A stretch of 11,029 bases of DNA. Origin: an uncultured bacterium (GTDB lineage: Bacteria; Patescibacteriota; Minisyncoccia; Phycocordibacterales; GWA1-40-21). The first letter of the stretch is position 1. Every line of letters starts with the position of its first letter. The notes under the pieces are model-generated. The model did no database searches. It saw nothing but the letters and a program-made list of their open reading frames with translations, and was not told where the DNA came from. Both the position numbers and the translations under genes were made by a program. Positions 1-4,981 of this stretch are shown here, piece by piece. The DNA is taken from NCBI GenBank assembly GCA_903868205.1, contig CAIPUJ010000115.1:1-11029 (forward strand). Direction: 5' to 3'.

Positions 1-21
1 GCGAGGTGCTTCGCACCTCGC
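1..21. terminator. Hairpin downstream of rplY, probable terminator stem
   Basis: A perfect 9-bp inverted repeat (1-9 pairs with 13-21, GCGAGGTGC/GCACCTCGC) with a 3-nt loop lies 20 bases past the rplY stop. It is much GC-richer than its surroundings, as expected of an intrinsic terminator stem. The U-run needed for the minus strand would lie before base 1, outside the window, so function is inferred. Read on the plus strand, the tail is CCCTTTCTTTT, a weak terminator at best. Confidence 0.6.
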
Positions 22-41
22 CCCTTTCTTTTATATTTAAA

Positions 42-695
42 CTATTTCTTTTCTTCTGCAGCTTCCTCGTCTGCGGTACCATTAGCCTCCTTACCTTTCT
101 TAGCAACTTCAATTGCTGATAGATCTACTGGTGCAGCTTCTACAACCTCTTCTTTTGGTTCATAGACTGAAGCAACAACTTCTTCTGGACCCGACTTAAT
201 TTCAACTCCAGCCGGAGCTTTGATATCTTTTACTTCGATAACGTCATCAAATTTAACAAGCGATGATAGATCGACTTCGATATTGTGTGGTAAATCTTTT
301 GGCAAAGCTTCGATTTCAATTTCGTGCATAACCTTTACAAGGACAGCACCCAAATCTTTTACAGCAGGAGAAACACCGATAAATTCAACAGGAACCTTGA
401 TTTCAAGTTTCTTACCTTTTTCAATTGCATAAAAATCTGCATGTCTTGGTTTATCTGTAACTGGATCATAATCAACATCATGTATCAAAACATCAACATC
501 AATACCTTCACCAACCAAATGAATAATTGTAGATTCTCCAGCATCTCTTAGTGTTTTTTCAAAAACAGCATAAGAAAGCTCAATAGGGGTTGATTCCTCT
601 TTTTTTCCATAGAAAACAGCTGGCATTTTGCCCGCTTCTCTTATTGAAGACAAGCTTGCCTTCATATCTCTCTTCTCAACGTTTAATGTTAACAT
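42..695 (-). CDS. rplY: 50S ribosomal protein L25, long CTC/TL5 form
   Basis: This gene encodes the 5S-rRNA-binding protein L25 of the large ribosomal subunit, in the two-domain general-stress (CTC/TL5) form. Counting from the ATG at 695, the N-terminal L25 barrel covers about residues 1-92, with the family hallmarks GKMPAVFYG and RHADFYAI. The C-terminal TL5 beta domain follows to about residue 180, including LPKDLPHNIEVDLSSL, and the last 40 residues form an Ala/Glu/Lys-rich acidic tail typical of the long form. A GTG at 713 would add six residues (MYNTPT). It is rejected because the -10 box TATAAT (705-710) lies inside that extension and transcription should begin near 698, leaving about 3 nt before the ATG. 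The residues after this ATG (MLTLNVEKRD) match the usual L25 N-terminus. The stop is TAG. It appears monocistronic, between the terminator at 715-742 and the hairpin at 1-21. Confidence 0.95.
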   Translation of the reverse strand: MLTLNVEKRDMKASLSSIREAGKMPAVFYGKKEESTPIELSYAVFEKTLRDAGESTIIHLVGEGIDVDVLIHDVDYDPVTDKPRHADFYAIEKGKKLEIKVPVEFIGVSPAVKDLGAVLVKVMHEIEIEALPKDLPHNIEVDLSSLVKFDDVIEVKDIKAPAGVEIKSGPEEVVASVYEPKEEVVEAAPVDLSAIEVAKKGKEANGTADEEAAEEKK

Positions 696-704
696 AGTAG
701 GAGT

Positions 705-732
705 ATTATACACGAAAAAACCTCTTTAGCAA
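705..732 (-). promoter_or_regulatory. rplY promoter with -35 inside the upstream terminator
   Basis: On the minus strand a perfect TATAAT (710-705) is preceded directly by TG. Sixteen bases upstream is TTGCTA (732-727), a 4/6 match to TTGACA. The -35 coincides with the loop and 3' side of the first arm of the terminator hairpin of the preceding operon. The predicted start near 698 is only 3 nt before the rplY ATG, so the mRNA should be essentially leaderless and has no Shine-Dalgarno site. Confidence 0.7.
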
Positions 733-742
733 GAGGCTTTTT
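715..742. terminator. Bidirectional intrinsic terminator after the sugar-phosphate operon
   Basis: Arms CCTCTT (721-726) and AAGAGG (731-736) enclose a 4-nt loop. The minus strand continues into six T (720-715), a good rho-independent terminator for transcripts coming from the aldolase gene. The plus strand continues into C plus five T (738-742), so the signal is roughly symmetrical. It overlaps the -35 region of rplY. Confidence 0.8.
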
Positions 743-797
743 AAACTAGCCACAATCAATTTAGTATTCATTATCATAAAAACTGGAATCTAGATTA

Positions 798-805
798 TGT
801 ATAAT
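798..805 (+). promoter_or_regulatory. Possible plus-strand -10 element (weak)
   Basis: TGTATAAT on the plus strand has the same arrangement (TG directly before TATAAT) as the -10 boxes of rplY and of the gene at 7474-7920. Transcription from it would start near 812 and read the folded stretch, then continue antisense into the aldolase gene. No convincing -35 is seen. The site also lies within a small dyad, ATTAT-GT-ATAAT (794-805), and could occur by chance in AT-rich DNA. Confidence 0.25.
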
Positions 806-895
806 AAGAAAGTCCGAGGACTCACCTTTTCCCGTCGAAGACTCCTCCTCAAGGAGAGACCTCCGACTTTTTCTGCTCTGCCAGTAAGCGAGCGA

Positions 896-990
896 GGGTC
901 TTCCGTTTTGGAAACTCTCGGAGCACGACGGTGCGAGAGTGAGCGAATTTTTCAACAGAAAAATTACGCGTGTTCCAAAACTGAATACCC
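896..990. repeat. 95-nt nested inverted-repeat module (three-way-junction fold)
   Basis: A closing stem GGGT (896-899)/ACCC (987-990) encloses a 9-bp stem GTTTTGGAA (905-913)/TTCCAAAAC (973-981). Inside that stem are two side-by-side hairpins. The first is CTCTCG (915-920)/CGAGAG (934-939) with an inner CAC/GTG stem and a GACG loop. The second is GCG plus AATTTTT (943-952) pairing with AAAAATT-A-CGC (959-969), with a 6-nt loop. The module is bordered by an 8-bp direct repeat CGAGCGAG at 889-896 and 990-997. The pairing is visible directly; whether it acts as RNA or is a mobile or dispersed palindromic repeat is unknown. Confidence 0.6.
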
Positions 991-1000
991 GAGCGAGCCT

Positions 1001-1867
1001 CTAAAGGAAATTAAAGATCTTCATTTTCTCCTCCACCACCTTCTCTACCGCCTCTATACATTTATCCATATATTTATAAGGAGAAACTTCTTCTGGTTTA
1101 TTAGATAAAGATTCTTCTAATGCTTTTCTAAAAGCAACTCTGATCTCAGTATTTACATGCACCACAGACATTCCAGCTTTTATCGCTGCCTGTATATCCT
1201 CTGCAGAATTTCCAGAAGCTCCATGAAGAACTAAAGGAATACTTACAGCGTCATTTATTTTTTTTACAACCCAGATGTTTAAAGCCGGATCAATTCCACC
1301 CTTTAGCATTCCATGTATATTTCCTACTGCTGGAGCCAACATATCTATACCGGTAGCTTCAACAAATTTTACAGCCTCTTCTGGTTTAGTAAGAAATTCT
1401 TCGGTAATTTTTACTCCTTCCGGGATCTTATCTAAAACCTTTGACGAAGCTCCTATAAACCCTAGTTCAGCTTCTACTATAATTTCTGGATTTACACTTC
1501 TTGCATATTCCACACATTCTTTTGTAAGTCTTAAGTTTTCTTCATATGAAAGGTCTGTCCCATCAAAGATTACCGCATCATAACCAGCATCTATTACTTC
1601 TTTTACTCCTTCAACTGTTTTGGTGTGGTCTGCATTTAAAAATATAGGATAATTATATTCATCTCTTAGACTTTTTACTAAAGCCACAGCTTGTTTAGTA
1701 CCAATAAATTTTCTCTCTCCTTCTGCAGTACCAATAATTACTGGCAAACCTAACTTTTTTACTACATTAAAAATACCCCTTAATGTTTCTAAATTTGAAA
1801 TATTGAAATGCCCAATAGCTATTCCCTTTTCTTCTGCTTCTTGTATATATTGTCTCAGTGTTTTCAT
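1001..1867 (-). CDS. fba: Class II (zinc-dependent) ketose-bisphosphate aldolase, probably fructose-bisphosphate aldolase
   Basis: This is a TIM-barrel enzyme that reversibly condenses dihydroxyacetone phosphate with an aldehyde phosphate, here most likely to fructose 1,6-bisphosphate. The 288-aa length fits the short class II group (GatY/KbaY/FbaA-like). Visible family motifs are GHFNISN at 19-25, NADHTKT at 78-84 (catalytic Asp80, zinc ligand His81), VEAELGFIGA at 131-140 with the acidic ligand, GNIHG at 182-186 (zinc His185), LHGASG at 214-219 (zinc His215), and VHVNTEIR at 236-243 for phosphate/substrate binding. All three metal histidines are present, so it should be active. The usual DHG is DHT here, so tagatose-bisphosphate or another ketose-bisphosphate specificity cannot be excluded. 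It is last in the operon, 2 nt after the rpe-like gene, and has no clear Shine-Dalgarno site. The stop is TAG. Confidence 0.9.
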   Translation of the reverse strand: MKTLRQYIQEAEEKGIAIGHFNISNLETLRGIFNVVKKLGLPVIIGTAEGERKFIGTKQAVALVKSLRDEYNYPIFLNADHTKTVEGVKEVIDAGYDAVIFDGTDLSYEENLRLTKECVEYARSVNPEIIVEAELGFIGASSKVLDKIPEGVKITEEFLTKPEEAVKFVEATGIDMLAPAVGNIHGMLKGGIDPALNIWVVKKINDAVSIPLVLHGASGNSAEDIQAAIKAGMSVVHVNTEIRVAFRKALEESLSNKPEEVSPYKYMDKCIEAVEKVVEEKMKIFNFL

Positions 1868-1869
1868 TT

Positions 1870-2589
1870 TTATATTTTTTTAAATTCTTCTATCGTTTCT
1901 TTTATATTCTCACTTTCAAAAACAGCCGAGCCGGATATAAGCCTTCTGGCACCAGCATCTACTATTTCCTCTGCATTATCCAAATTCACCCCTCCATCTA
2001 CACTTATAATTACATCCGGATATGCAGCCCTTAAATCACGAATTCTACCAATTACTCTTTCATCAAAAAATTGTCCCTGGTATCCAATTTCTCTAATACC
2101 CATAAACTGTATGAAATCTACAAGAGATCTGCCATTTGCATTTGGATCCAAAAATTCAAAAACTTTTTCTAGCTGAGTATCTACATTTATCGCTAAACCA
2201 ATTTCAACATTTAAAGGAGAATCACCAAACCAACCAAATCTATTTCTTAATTCTAAAATCAAATCTTTAATATTGGGTGCAGATTCCAAATGCAAAACAA
2301 TTCTACTTGCTCCAGCTCTTATCCAATCCTCTACTACGTGTTCGGGATGAGAAACCATCATATCGACTTCAAAGTTCAAAGACTGCCAAAAAGGAAAACC
2401 CTCTTCCTCTTCTGTAATTTTTCTAAAATCACCATCTACGTCGTTTACATATGGCCAGCATTTTGAATGTACAAATTTACCATCGCAAATATCTATTTGT
2501 ACTGTTTGGACAAGTCCGTTTACAAAAGACATCTTCTCTTTGATCTCTTCAAAATCCTGAGGTATTACTGCTGGGATTATTTCAATCAT
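1870..2589 (-). CDS. Ribulose-phosphate 3-epimerase-like TIM-barrel protein, divergent active site
   Basis: This belongs to the ribulose-5-phosphate 3-epimerase superfamily, which interconverts ribulose 5-phosphate and xylulose 5-phosphate in the non-oxidative pentose phosphate pathway. Recognisable blocks in order are IIPAVIPQDF (4-13), QIDICDGKFV (31-40), FEVDMMVSHPE (73-83), HLE (100-102), QFMGI (161-165), SVDGGVNLDNAEEIVDAGA (196-214) and LISGSAVF (217-224). The 239-aa length is slightly above the usual 215-230. The canonical enzyme has four metal ligands: the His and Asp of HxDxMDG, the His of D(V/M)HxMV, and the Asp of VDGG. Here Asp33 and Asp198 remain, but the two His are Gln31 and Asp76, and the PGFGGQ phosphate loop is replaced by REIGYQGQ. 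Pathway context (rpiB upstream, aldolase downstream) supports a sugar-phosphate role; exact activity is uncertain. Its ATG follows the GIY-YIG stop with no gap, and its leader is the end of the inverted-repeat unit. Confidence 0.8.
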   Translation of the reverse strand: MIEIIPAVIPQDFEEIKEKMSFVNGLVQTVQIDICDGKFVHSKCWPYVNDVDGDFRKITEEEEGFPFWQSLNFEVDMMVSHPEHVVEDWIRAGASRIVLHLESAPNIKDLILELRNRFGWFGDSPLNVEIGLAINVDTQLEKVFEFLDPNANGRSLVDFIQFMGIREIGYQGQFFDERVIGRIRDLRAAYPDVIISVDGGVNLDNAEEIVDAGARRLISGSAVFESENIKETIEEFKKI

Positions 2590-2613
2590 TTACCCTAAAA
2601 AATTTTTACTAAT
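2589..2613 (-). repeat. Terminal inverted repeat, gene-3' end of the GIY-YIG unit
   Basis: The 25-nt arm differs from the corresponding arm at 3409-3433 at only 2 positions, both in the inner six bases (ACTAAT here, GCCAAT there). On the minus strand it ends AGGGTAA immediately before the rpe-like ATG, so it forms that gene's entire leader. The AGGG is only 3 nt from the ATG, too close for an ordinary Shine-Dalgarno site. Confidence 0.75.
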
Positions 2614-2859
2614 AAAAAAGTTGGACAAAACTTTCTTTATATAATTCTTACCATATCTAGTTTTCATATATTGTTCACGATTATAGGCGTCATGACTATC
2701 TATATAAGCTTCATAATATACTAACACAAACGGAGCTCTTTTAGCAGTTGAGGCAACTTTTTTCGCATTATGCAATTCAATTCGTGATTTTAGATTACTT
2801 GTGCAACCTACATATAAATCACCATCTTTCTTGCTTTGTAGCACGTAAACGTATTGCAT
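2590..2859 (-). CDS. Small GIY-YIG (URI/YhbQ-type) endonuclease-domain protein
   Basis: This is an 89-aa single-domain protein of the GIY-YIG nuclease superfamily, UPF0213/YhbQ-like. The GIY part is VYVL (4-7), the YIG part is LYVG (15-18), followed by the family pattern TSNLKSRIELHN (20-31) with the catalytic Arg26 and His30. STAKRAPFVLVYYEAY (37-52) forms the middle strand, and the metal-binding Glu62 sits in YNREQYMKTRYGK. All expected catalytic positions are present, so it should be able to cleave DNA, but no target can be read from the sequence. It has no DNA-binding extension of the kind seen in large homing enzymes. It starts 18 nt after the rpiB stop without a Shine-Dalgarno site, and its TAA abuts the rpe-like ATG. 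It separates genes of one sugar-phosphate pathway, has no metabolic link to them, and is bounded by inverted repeats, which suggests it is an inserted passenger or the driver of a mobile unit. Confidence 0.92.
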   Translation of the reverse strand: MQYVYVLQSKKDGDLYVGCTSNLKSRIELHNAKKVASTAKRAPFVLVYYEAYIDSHDAYNREQYMKTRYGKNYIKKVLSNFFISKNFLG

Positions 2860-2864
2860 AATGC

Positions 2865-2889
2865 ATTAGTAAAAACTTTACAGGGTGAA
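2865..2889 (-). repeat. Terminal inverted repeat, gene-5' end of the GIY-YIG unit
   Basis: On the minus strand this begins TTCACCC and ends TTTTTACTAAT. It differs from the equivalent arm at 3526-3550 at 4 of 25 positions. Its outer part is read in frame by rpiB as Phe-Thr-Leu-stop, so the repeat supplies the rpiB C-terminus. Confidence 0.75.
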
Positions 2890-3408
2890 TTGGTTATTGT
2901 GTTTAATAAGTTTAGAAATCATTTCTATTTTTTTGATTCTTCTGACATGTCTCTCCCCATTAGAAAAATCAGTTGTGAGCCATGCCTTTACAGCCCTTTT
3001 TGCATCTCTTAAGTTCATCATCCTCGCACCAAGAGAAAGAACATTGGAATCATTATGAAGTCTGCCAAGCTTAATAGTAAGTAGAGCATCTTTAAATATC
3101 CCACCTCTTCCGTAATACACTATTGCACGAACATTTGGAAATTTATTTGCTACTATCGCTTCTCCTTGCCCCGATCCACCAAGAACAATTCCTAAAATAT
3201 TCTTAGGGTTTAGAGAAACGGCTTTTGCTACAGGGTGTATAAAATCAGGATAATCATCCATATCATCATATCTATATGCGCCACAATCAATAACCTCGTA
3301 ACCAAGATCTTTTATAAAAGGAATAAGTTTTGTTTTCATAACAAAACCAGCATGGTCTGTGCCAATATATATTTGCGGTTTATGAGTTCTATAACCTACT
3401 TTTTTCAT
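2878..3408 (-). CDS. rpiB: Ribose-5-phosphate isomerase B (RpiB/LacAB family)
   Basis: This enzyme interconverts ribose 5-phosphate and ribulose 5-phosphate in the non-oxidative pentose phosphate pathway. The Rossmann-like RpiB/LacAB fold is recognised by IGTDHAGFVMK (15-25, with Asp18 and His19), DMDDYPDFI (49-57), the anion-hole and catalytic loop GIVLGGSGQGEAIVANK (73-89), GRLHNDSNVLSLGARM (115-130, with His118 and Asn119) and GERHVRRI (151-158, phosphate-binding His/Arg). The loop has GGSGxGE with Glu83, like the actinobacterial enzymes that use Glu as catalytic base, rather than the CGTG cysteine form of E. coli. The 176-aa length is slightly above the usual 145-165, with 14 residues before the first strand. 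The start at 3408 is the only Met before the conserved core. It is the first gene of its operon, and its last three codons and stop lie in the neighbouring inverted-repeat arm. Confidence 0.93.
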   Translation of the reverse strand: MKKVGYRTHKPQIYIGTDHAGFVMKTKLIPFIKDLGYEVIDCGAYRYDDMDDYPDFIHPVAKAVSLNPKNILGIVLGGSGQGEAIVANKFPNVRAIVYYGRGGIFKDALLTIKLGRLHNDSNVLSLGARMMNLRDAKRAVKAWLTTDFSNGERHVRRIKKIEMISKLIKHNNQFTL

Positions 3409-3433
3409 TTTACCCTAAAAAATTTTTGCCAAT
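3409..3433 (-). repeat. Terminal inverted repeat adjoining the rpiB start
   Basis: This is the copy of the 2589-2613 arm with inner bases GCCAAT in place of ACTAAT. On the minus strand it runs to AGGGTAAA directly before the rpiB ATG, so the AGGG lies 4 nt from the start codon. Confidence 0.75.
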
Positions 3434-3467
3434 AAAAATTGTTTGTTTCGACTTCCTAACTACCAAT

Positions 3468-3476
3468 ATTATATCA
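3468..3476 (-). promoter_or_regulatory. Extended -10 promoter for rpiB and the sugar-phosphate operon
   Basis: The minus strand reads TGA-TATAAT (3476-3468), a perfect extended -10. No good -35 is seen at 16-18 nt upstream. The predicted start near 3461 gives a 53-nt leader that passes through the inverted-repeat arm up to the rpiB ATG. The promoter lies inside the 142-bp repeat unit, so the unit may provide transcription to the genes after it. Confidence 0.6.
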
Positions 3477-3525
3477 CATTAATTAATACAAGTTTTAGTA
3501 AATTAAATACCAATTTTTAACAAAC

Positions 3526-3550
3526 ATTGGCAAAAACTTTAATGGGTGAA
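3526..3550 (-). repeat. Terminal inverted repeat adjoining the gatB 3' end
   Basis: On the minus strand this begins TTCACCC five nt after the gatB stop (TAG) and ends TTTTTGCCAAT. It keeps the same end-specific bases (C at position 3, G at position 14) as the arm at 2865-2889, so the ends are oriented and not simple mirror copies. Confidence 0.75.
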
Positions 3551-3555
3551 TAGCA

Positions 3556-4977
3556 CTAACCAATCACAGACAAAAGTATTTTTTTGATTACTTGAGGGTT
3601 TGCAGAACCTTTTGTTACTTTCATAGCTTGCCCAACTAAGTATTGAAGAGATGCTTCCTTACCTGCCTTGAAATCAGCAACGACTGTTGGATTTTCTGCG
3701 ATAAGTTTTTCAGCCAAAACCTTTAGGGCACCCTCGTCATTTTGTTGTATCAATCCTTCTTTATTTGCTATCTCTTCTGGATCTCCTCCACTTACTACAA
3801 TTCTAGCGAGCAAATCTTTTGCGCCCCTGGAAGAAATCTTCCCTTCAGAAACCATATTAATTATTTTTGCAAAATCCTTATCATTTGGGAAAGAAAGTTT
3901 TGAGTCTTTAGATAGAATACCAACAAGATCAGAAGAAATGTAGTTTGAAGCAAGTTGAACAAGTTCTTTATTTCCAGAAAAATCAGATATGACCTTTTCA
4001 AAAAAATCTCCGAGTATTTTATCATTCACATAGGAATCAGCATCCTGTTCTTTTATATTAAAAACTTTCAAATACCTACTTCTTCTCTCCCAAGGAAGCT
4101 CCGGTAATTCTTCTTTTATTTTCTTCAAATCAAAAACTTCAGAAATCATCATCTTTGGTAAATCAGGATCTGGGAAATATCTATAATCATGAGAATCTTC
4201 TTTTATCCTCTGAGAATATGTTTTCTGTTTTGCTTCGTCCCAGCCACGAGTTTCCTGCACAATCTTTTCTCCATTCTCTAAAGCTTCAATATGTCTTTCT
4301 GTCTCATAAGCAATAGCTTTTTCTACAGTCTTAAAAGAGTTTAGGTTTTTGACCTCTACCTTTGTACCGAGTTTACCTTCACAATCACTTACAGAAATAT
4401 TTGCTTCAACTCTCATTTCACCCTTTTCCATATTTGCATCTCCAACACCGAGGTATTGTAAAAGCAATTGTAATTCTTTTGCAAAATCAGAAGCTTCTTT
4501 TCCAGAATGTATTACTGGCTCAGTGACAAGCTCCATAAGAGGAACACTTGAACGATTGAAATCTACAAGAGAAAAATCTCCTTGGTCATGACTAGACTTA
4601 GCAGTGTCTTCTTCTAAGTGAATTCTGGTAAGTCTTACACCGTGTAAATATCCTCCAGAAACTATTGGGTATTTGTACTGACTAATCTGATATCCTTTTG
4701 GAATATCTGGATAGAAATAATTTTTTCTGTCCCATTCTGTAAAATCTGCAATATCAGATTCACAAGCAAGACCTACTTTTATTACATCCTCTATCGCCTC
4801 TTTGTTTAACACAGGCAAAGTACCAGGGTGTCCCATGCACACCGGGCACACATTTACATTTGGTCTTTTCTCTTCAGTATCATTCTTACACTGACAAAAC
4901 ATTTTTGTCTTTGTTTTTAATTCAGCGTGAATTTCAAGCCCAACTGTTGTTTTGTATTTACTACAAGTGTCACTCAT
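3556..4977 (-). CDS. gatB: Asp-tRNA(Asn)/Glu-tRNA(Gln) amidotransferase subunit B
   Basis: GatB is the kinase/transamidation subunit of GatCAB, which converts misacylated Glu-tRNA(Gln) or Asp-tRNA(Asn) to the correct amide, using ammonia delivered from GatA. The 473-aa length is normal. The N-terminal cradle domain shows VGLEIHAEL (12-20) and the four zinc cysteines Cys28, Cys30, Cys44 and Cys47 in FCQC and NVCPVCMGHPG, then NYFYPDIPKGYQISQY (86-101) and the family block DFNRSSVPLMELVTEP. The C-terminal third is the helical GatB/YqeY tRNA-binding tail, ending NPQVIKKILLSVIG. The start at 4977 lies 4 nt after obg. A purine-rich AAAGGA (4994-4989) about 11 nt upstream, within the last obg codons, can serve as ribosome binding site. 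No gatA or gatC is in the window. No convincing terminator follows the TAG stop. Confidence 0.97.
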   Translation of the reverse strand: MSDTCSKYKTTVGLEIHAELKTKTKMFCQCKNDTEEKRPNVNVCPVCMGHPGTLPVLNKEAIEDVIKVGLACESDIADFTEWDRKNYFYPDIPKGYQISQYKYPIVSGGYLHGVRLTRIHLEEDTAKSSHDQGDFSLVDFNRSSVPLMELVTEPVIHSGKEASDFAKELQLLLQYLGVGDANMEKGEMRVEANISVSDCEGKLGTKVEVKNLNSFKTVEKAIAYETERHIEALENGEKIVQETRGWDEAKQKTYSQRIKEDSHDYRYFPDPDLPKMMISEVFDLKKIKEELPELPWERRSRYLKVFNIKEQDADSYVNDKILGDFFEKVISDFSGNKELVQLASNYISSDLVGILSKDSKLSFPNDKDFAKIINMVSEGKISSRGAKDLLARIVVSGGDPEEIANKEGLIQQNDEGALKVLAEKLIAENPTVVADFKAGKEASLQYLVGQAMKVTKGSANPQVIKKILLSVIG

Positions 4978-4981
4978 AAAA

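Larger units (their letters stand above)
743..1000. other. GC-richer noncoding stretch with dense dyad symmetry
   Basis: This is about 258 bp between the terminator and the aldolase stop. From about 812 onward it is clearly richer in G+C than the neighbouring genes and full of inverted repeats: AGTCC/GGACT around 811-822, CTCC-TCAA-GGAG at 845-856, and the module at 896-990. Open frames occur on both strands (761-955 minus, 797-1108 plus). They carry no recognisable domain, overlap each other and are Ser/Arg/Glu-rich in the way chance frames in GC-rich repeats are, so I do not call them genes. It may be a long folded 3' untranslated region, a dispersed repeat of the genome, or a small RNA. 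Confidence 0.6.
2589..2889 (-). mobile_element. 301-bp unit with 25-bp inverted termini carrying a GIY-YIG nuclease gene
   Basis: The left arm (2589-2613, plus strand) and the right arm (2865-2889, read on the minus strand) match at 21 of 25 positions. They share outer ACCC and an inner TTTTTACTAAT. The only gene between them is the 89-aa GIY-YIG protein, whose last nine residues (FISKNFLG plus one) and stop are encoded by the left arm. The right arm encodes the last three residues (FTL) and TAA stop of rpiB. The left arm ends at the rpe-like start codon. A second unit with the same termini lies at 3409-3550. No target-site duplication is obvious. Calling it mobile is an inference from two copies with shared oriented ends plus an endonuclease gene. 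Confidence 0.6.
3409..3550 (-). mobile_element. 142-bp MITE-like derivative of the GIY-YIG unit
   Basis: The termini at 3409-3433 and 3526-3550 pair at 20 of 25 positions and match the termini of the 2589-2889 unit at 23/25 and 21/25, in the same orientation. The inside has no complete gene. Read in the GIY-YIG frame, the downstream end still gives IFIGKNFLG-stop, nearly the FFISKNFLG-stop of the intact gene, which suggests internal deletion of a former coding copy. The unit occupies nearly all of the gatB-rpiB spacer and abuts the rpiB ATG. It contains the likely promoter of the operon. Alternatively, it may be a structural or regulatory repeat that was never mobile. Confidence 0.5.

Noticed and set aside
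696..713. GTG start for rplY adding six residues
   Set aside because: The extension overlaps the -10 box and is not part of the L25 family N-terminus.
761..955. 64-aa minus-strand frame, Ser/Glu/Arg-rich
   Set aside because: It overlaps a plus-strand open frame in a GC-richer, hairpin-dense stretch, has no ribosome binding site or recognisable domain, and its composition mirrors the repeats.
811..1000. RNase P RNA-like string (AAGAAAGTCCG and later ACAGAAAA)
   Set aside because: The stretch is too short, and I could not find the rest of the conserved core or the pairing that joins its ends.
797..1108. 103-aa plus-strand frame
   Set aside because: Basic, low-information sequence that runs antisense into the conserved aldolase C-terminus; best explained as chance.
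2587..2892. Target-site duplication around the GIY-YIG unit
   Set aside because: Comparing both flanks gives no direct repeat longer than expected by chance, so none is claimed.
3510..3530. Inverted repeat CCAAT/ATTGG as a gatB terminator
   Set aside because: Five A/T-rich pairs, an 11-nt loop and no U-run on the minus strand; it is partly the element arm.
2589..3550. CRISPR array, prompted by repeated arms
   Set aside because: Only two inverted pairs with unequal spacing, no array periodicity and no cas genes.
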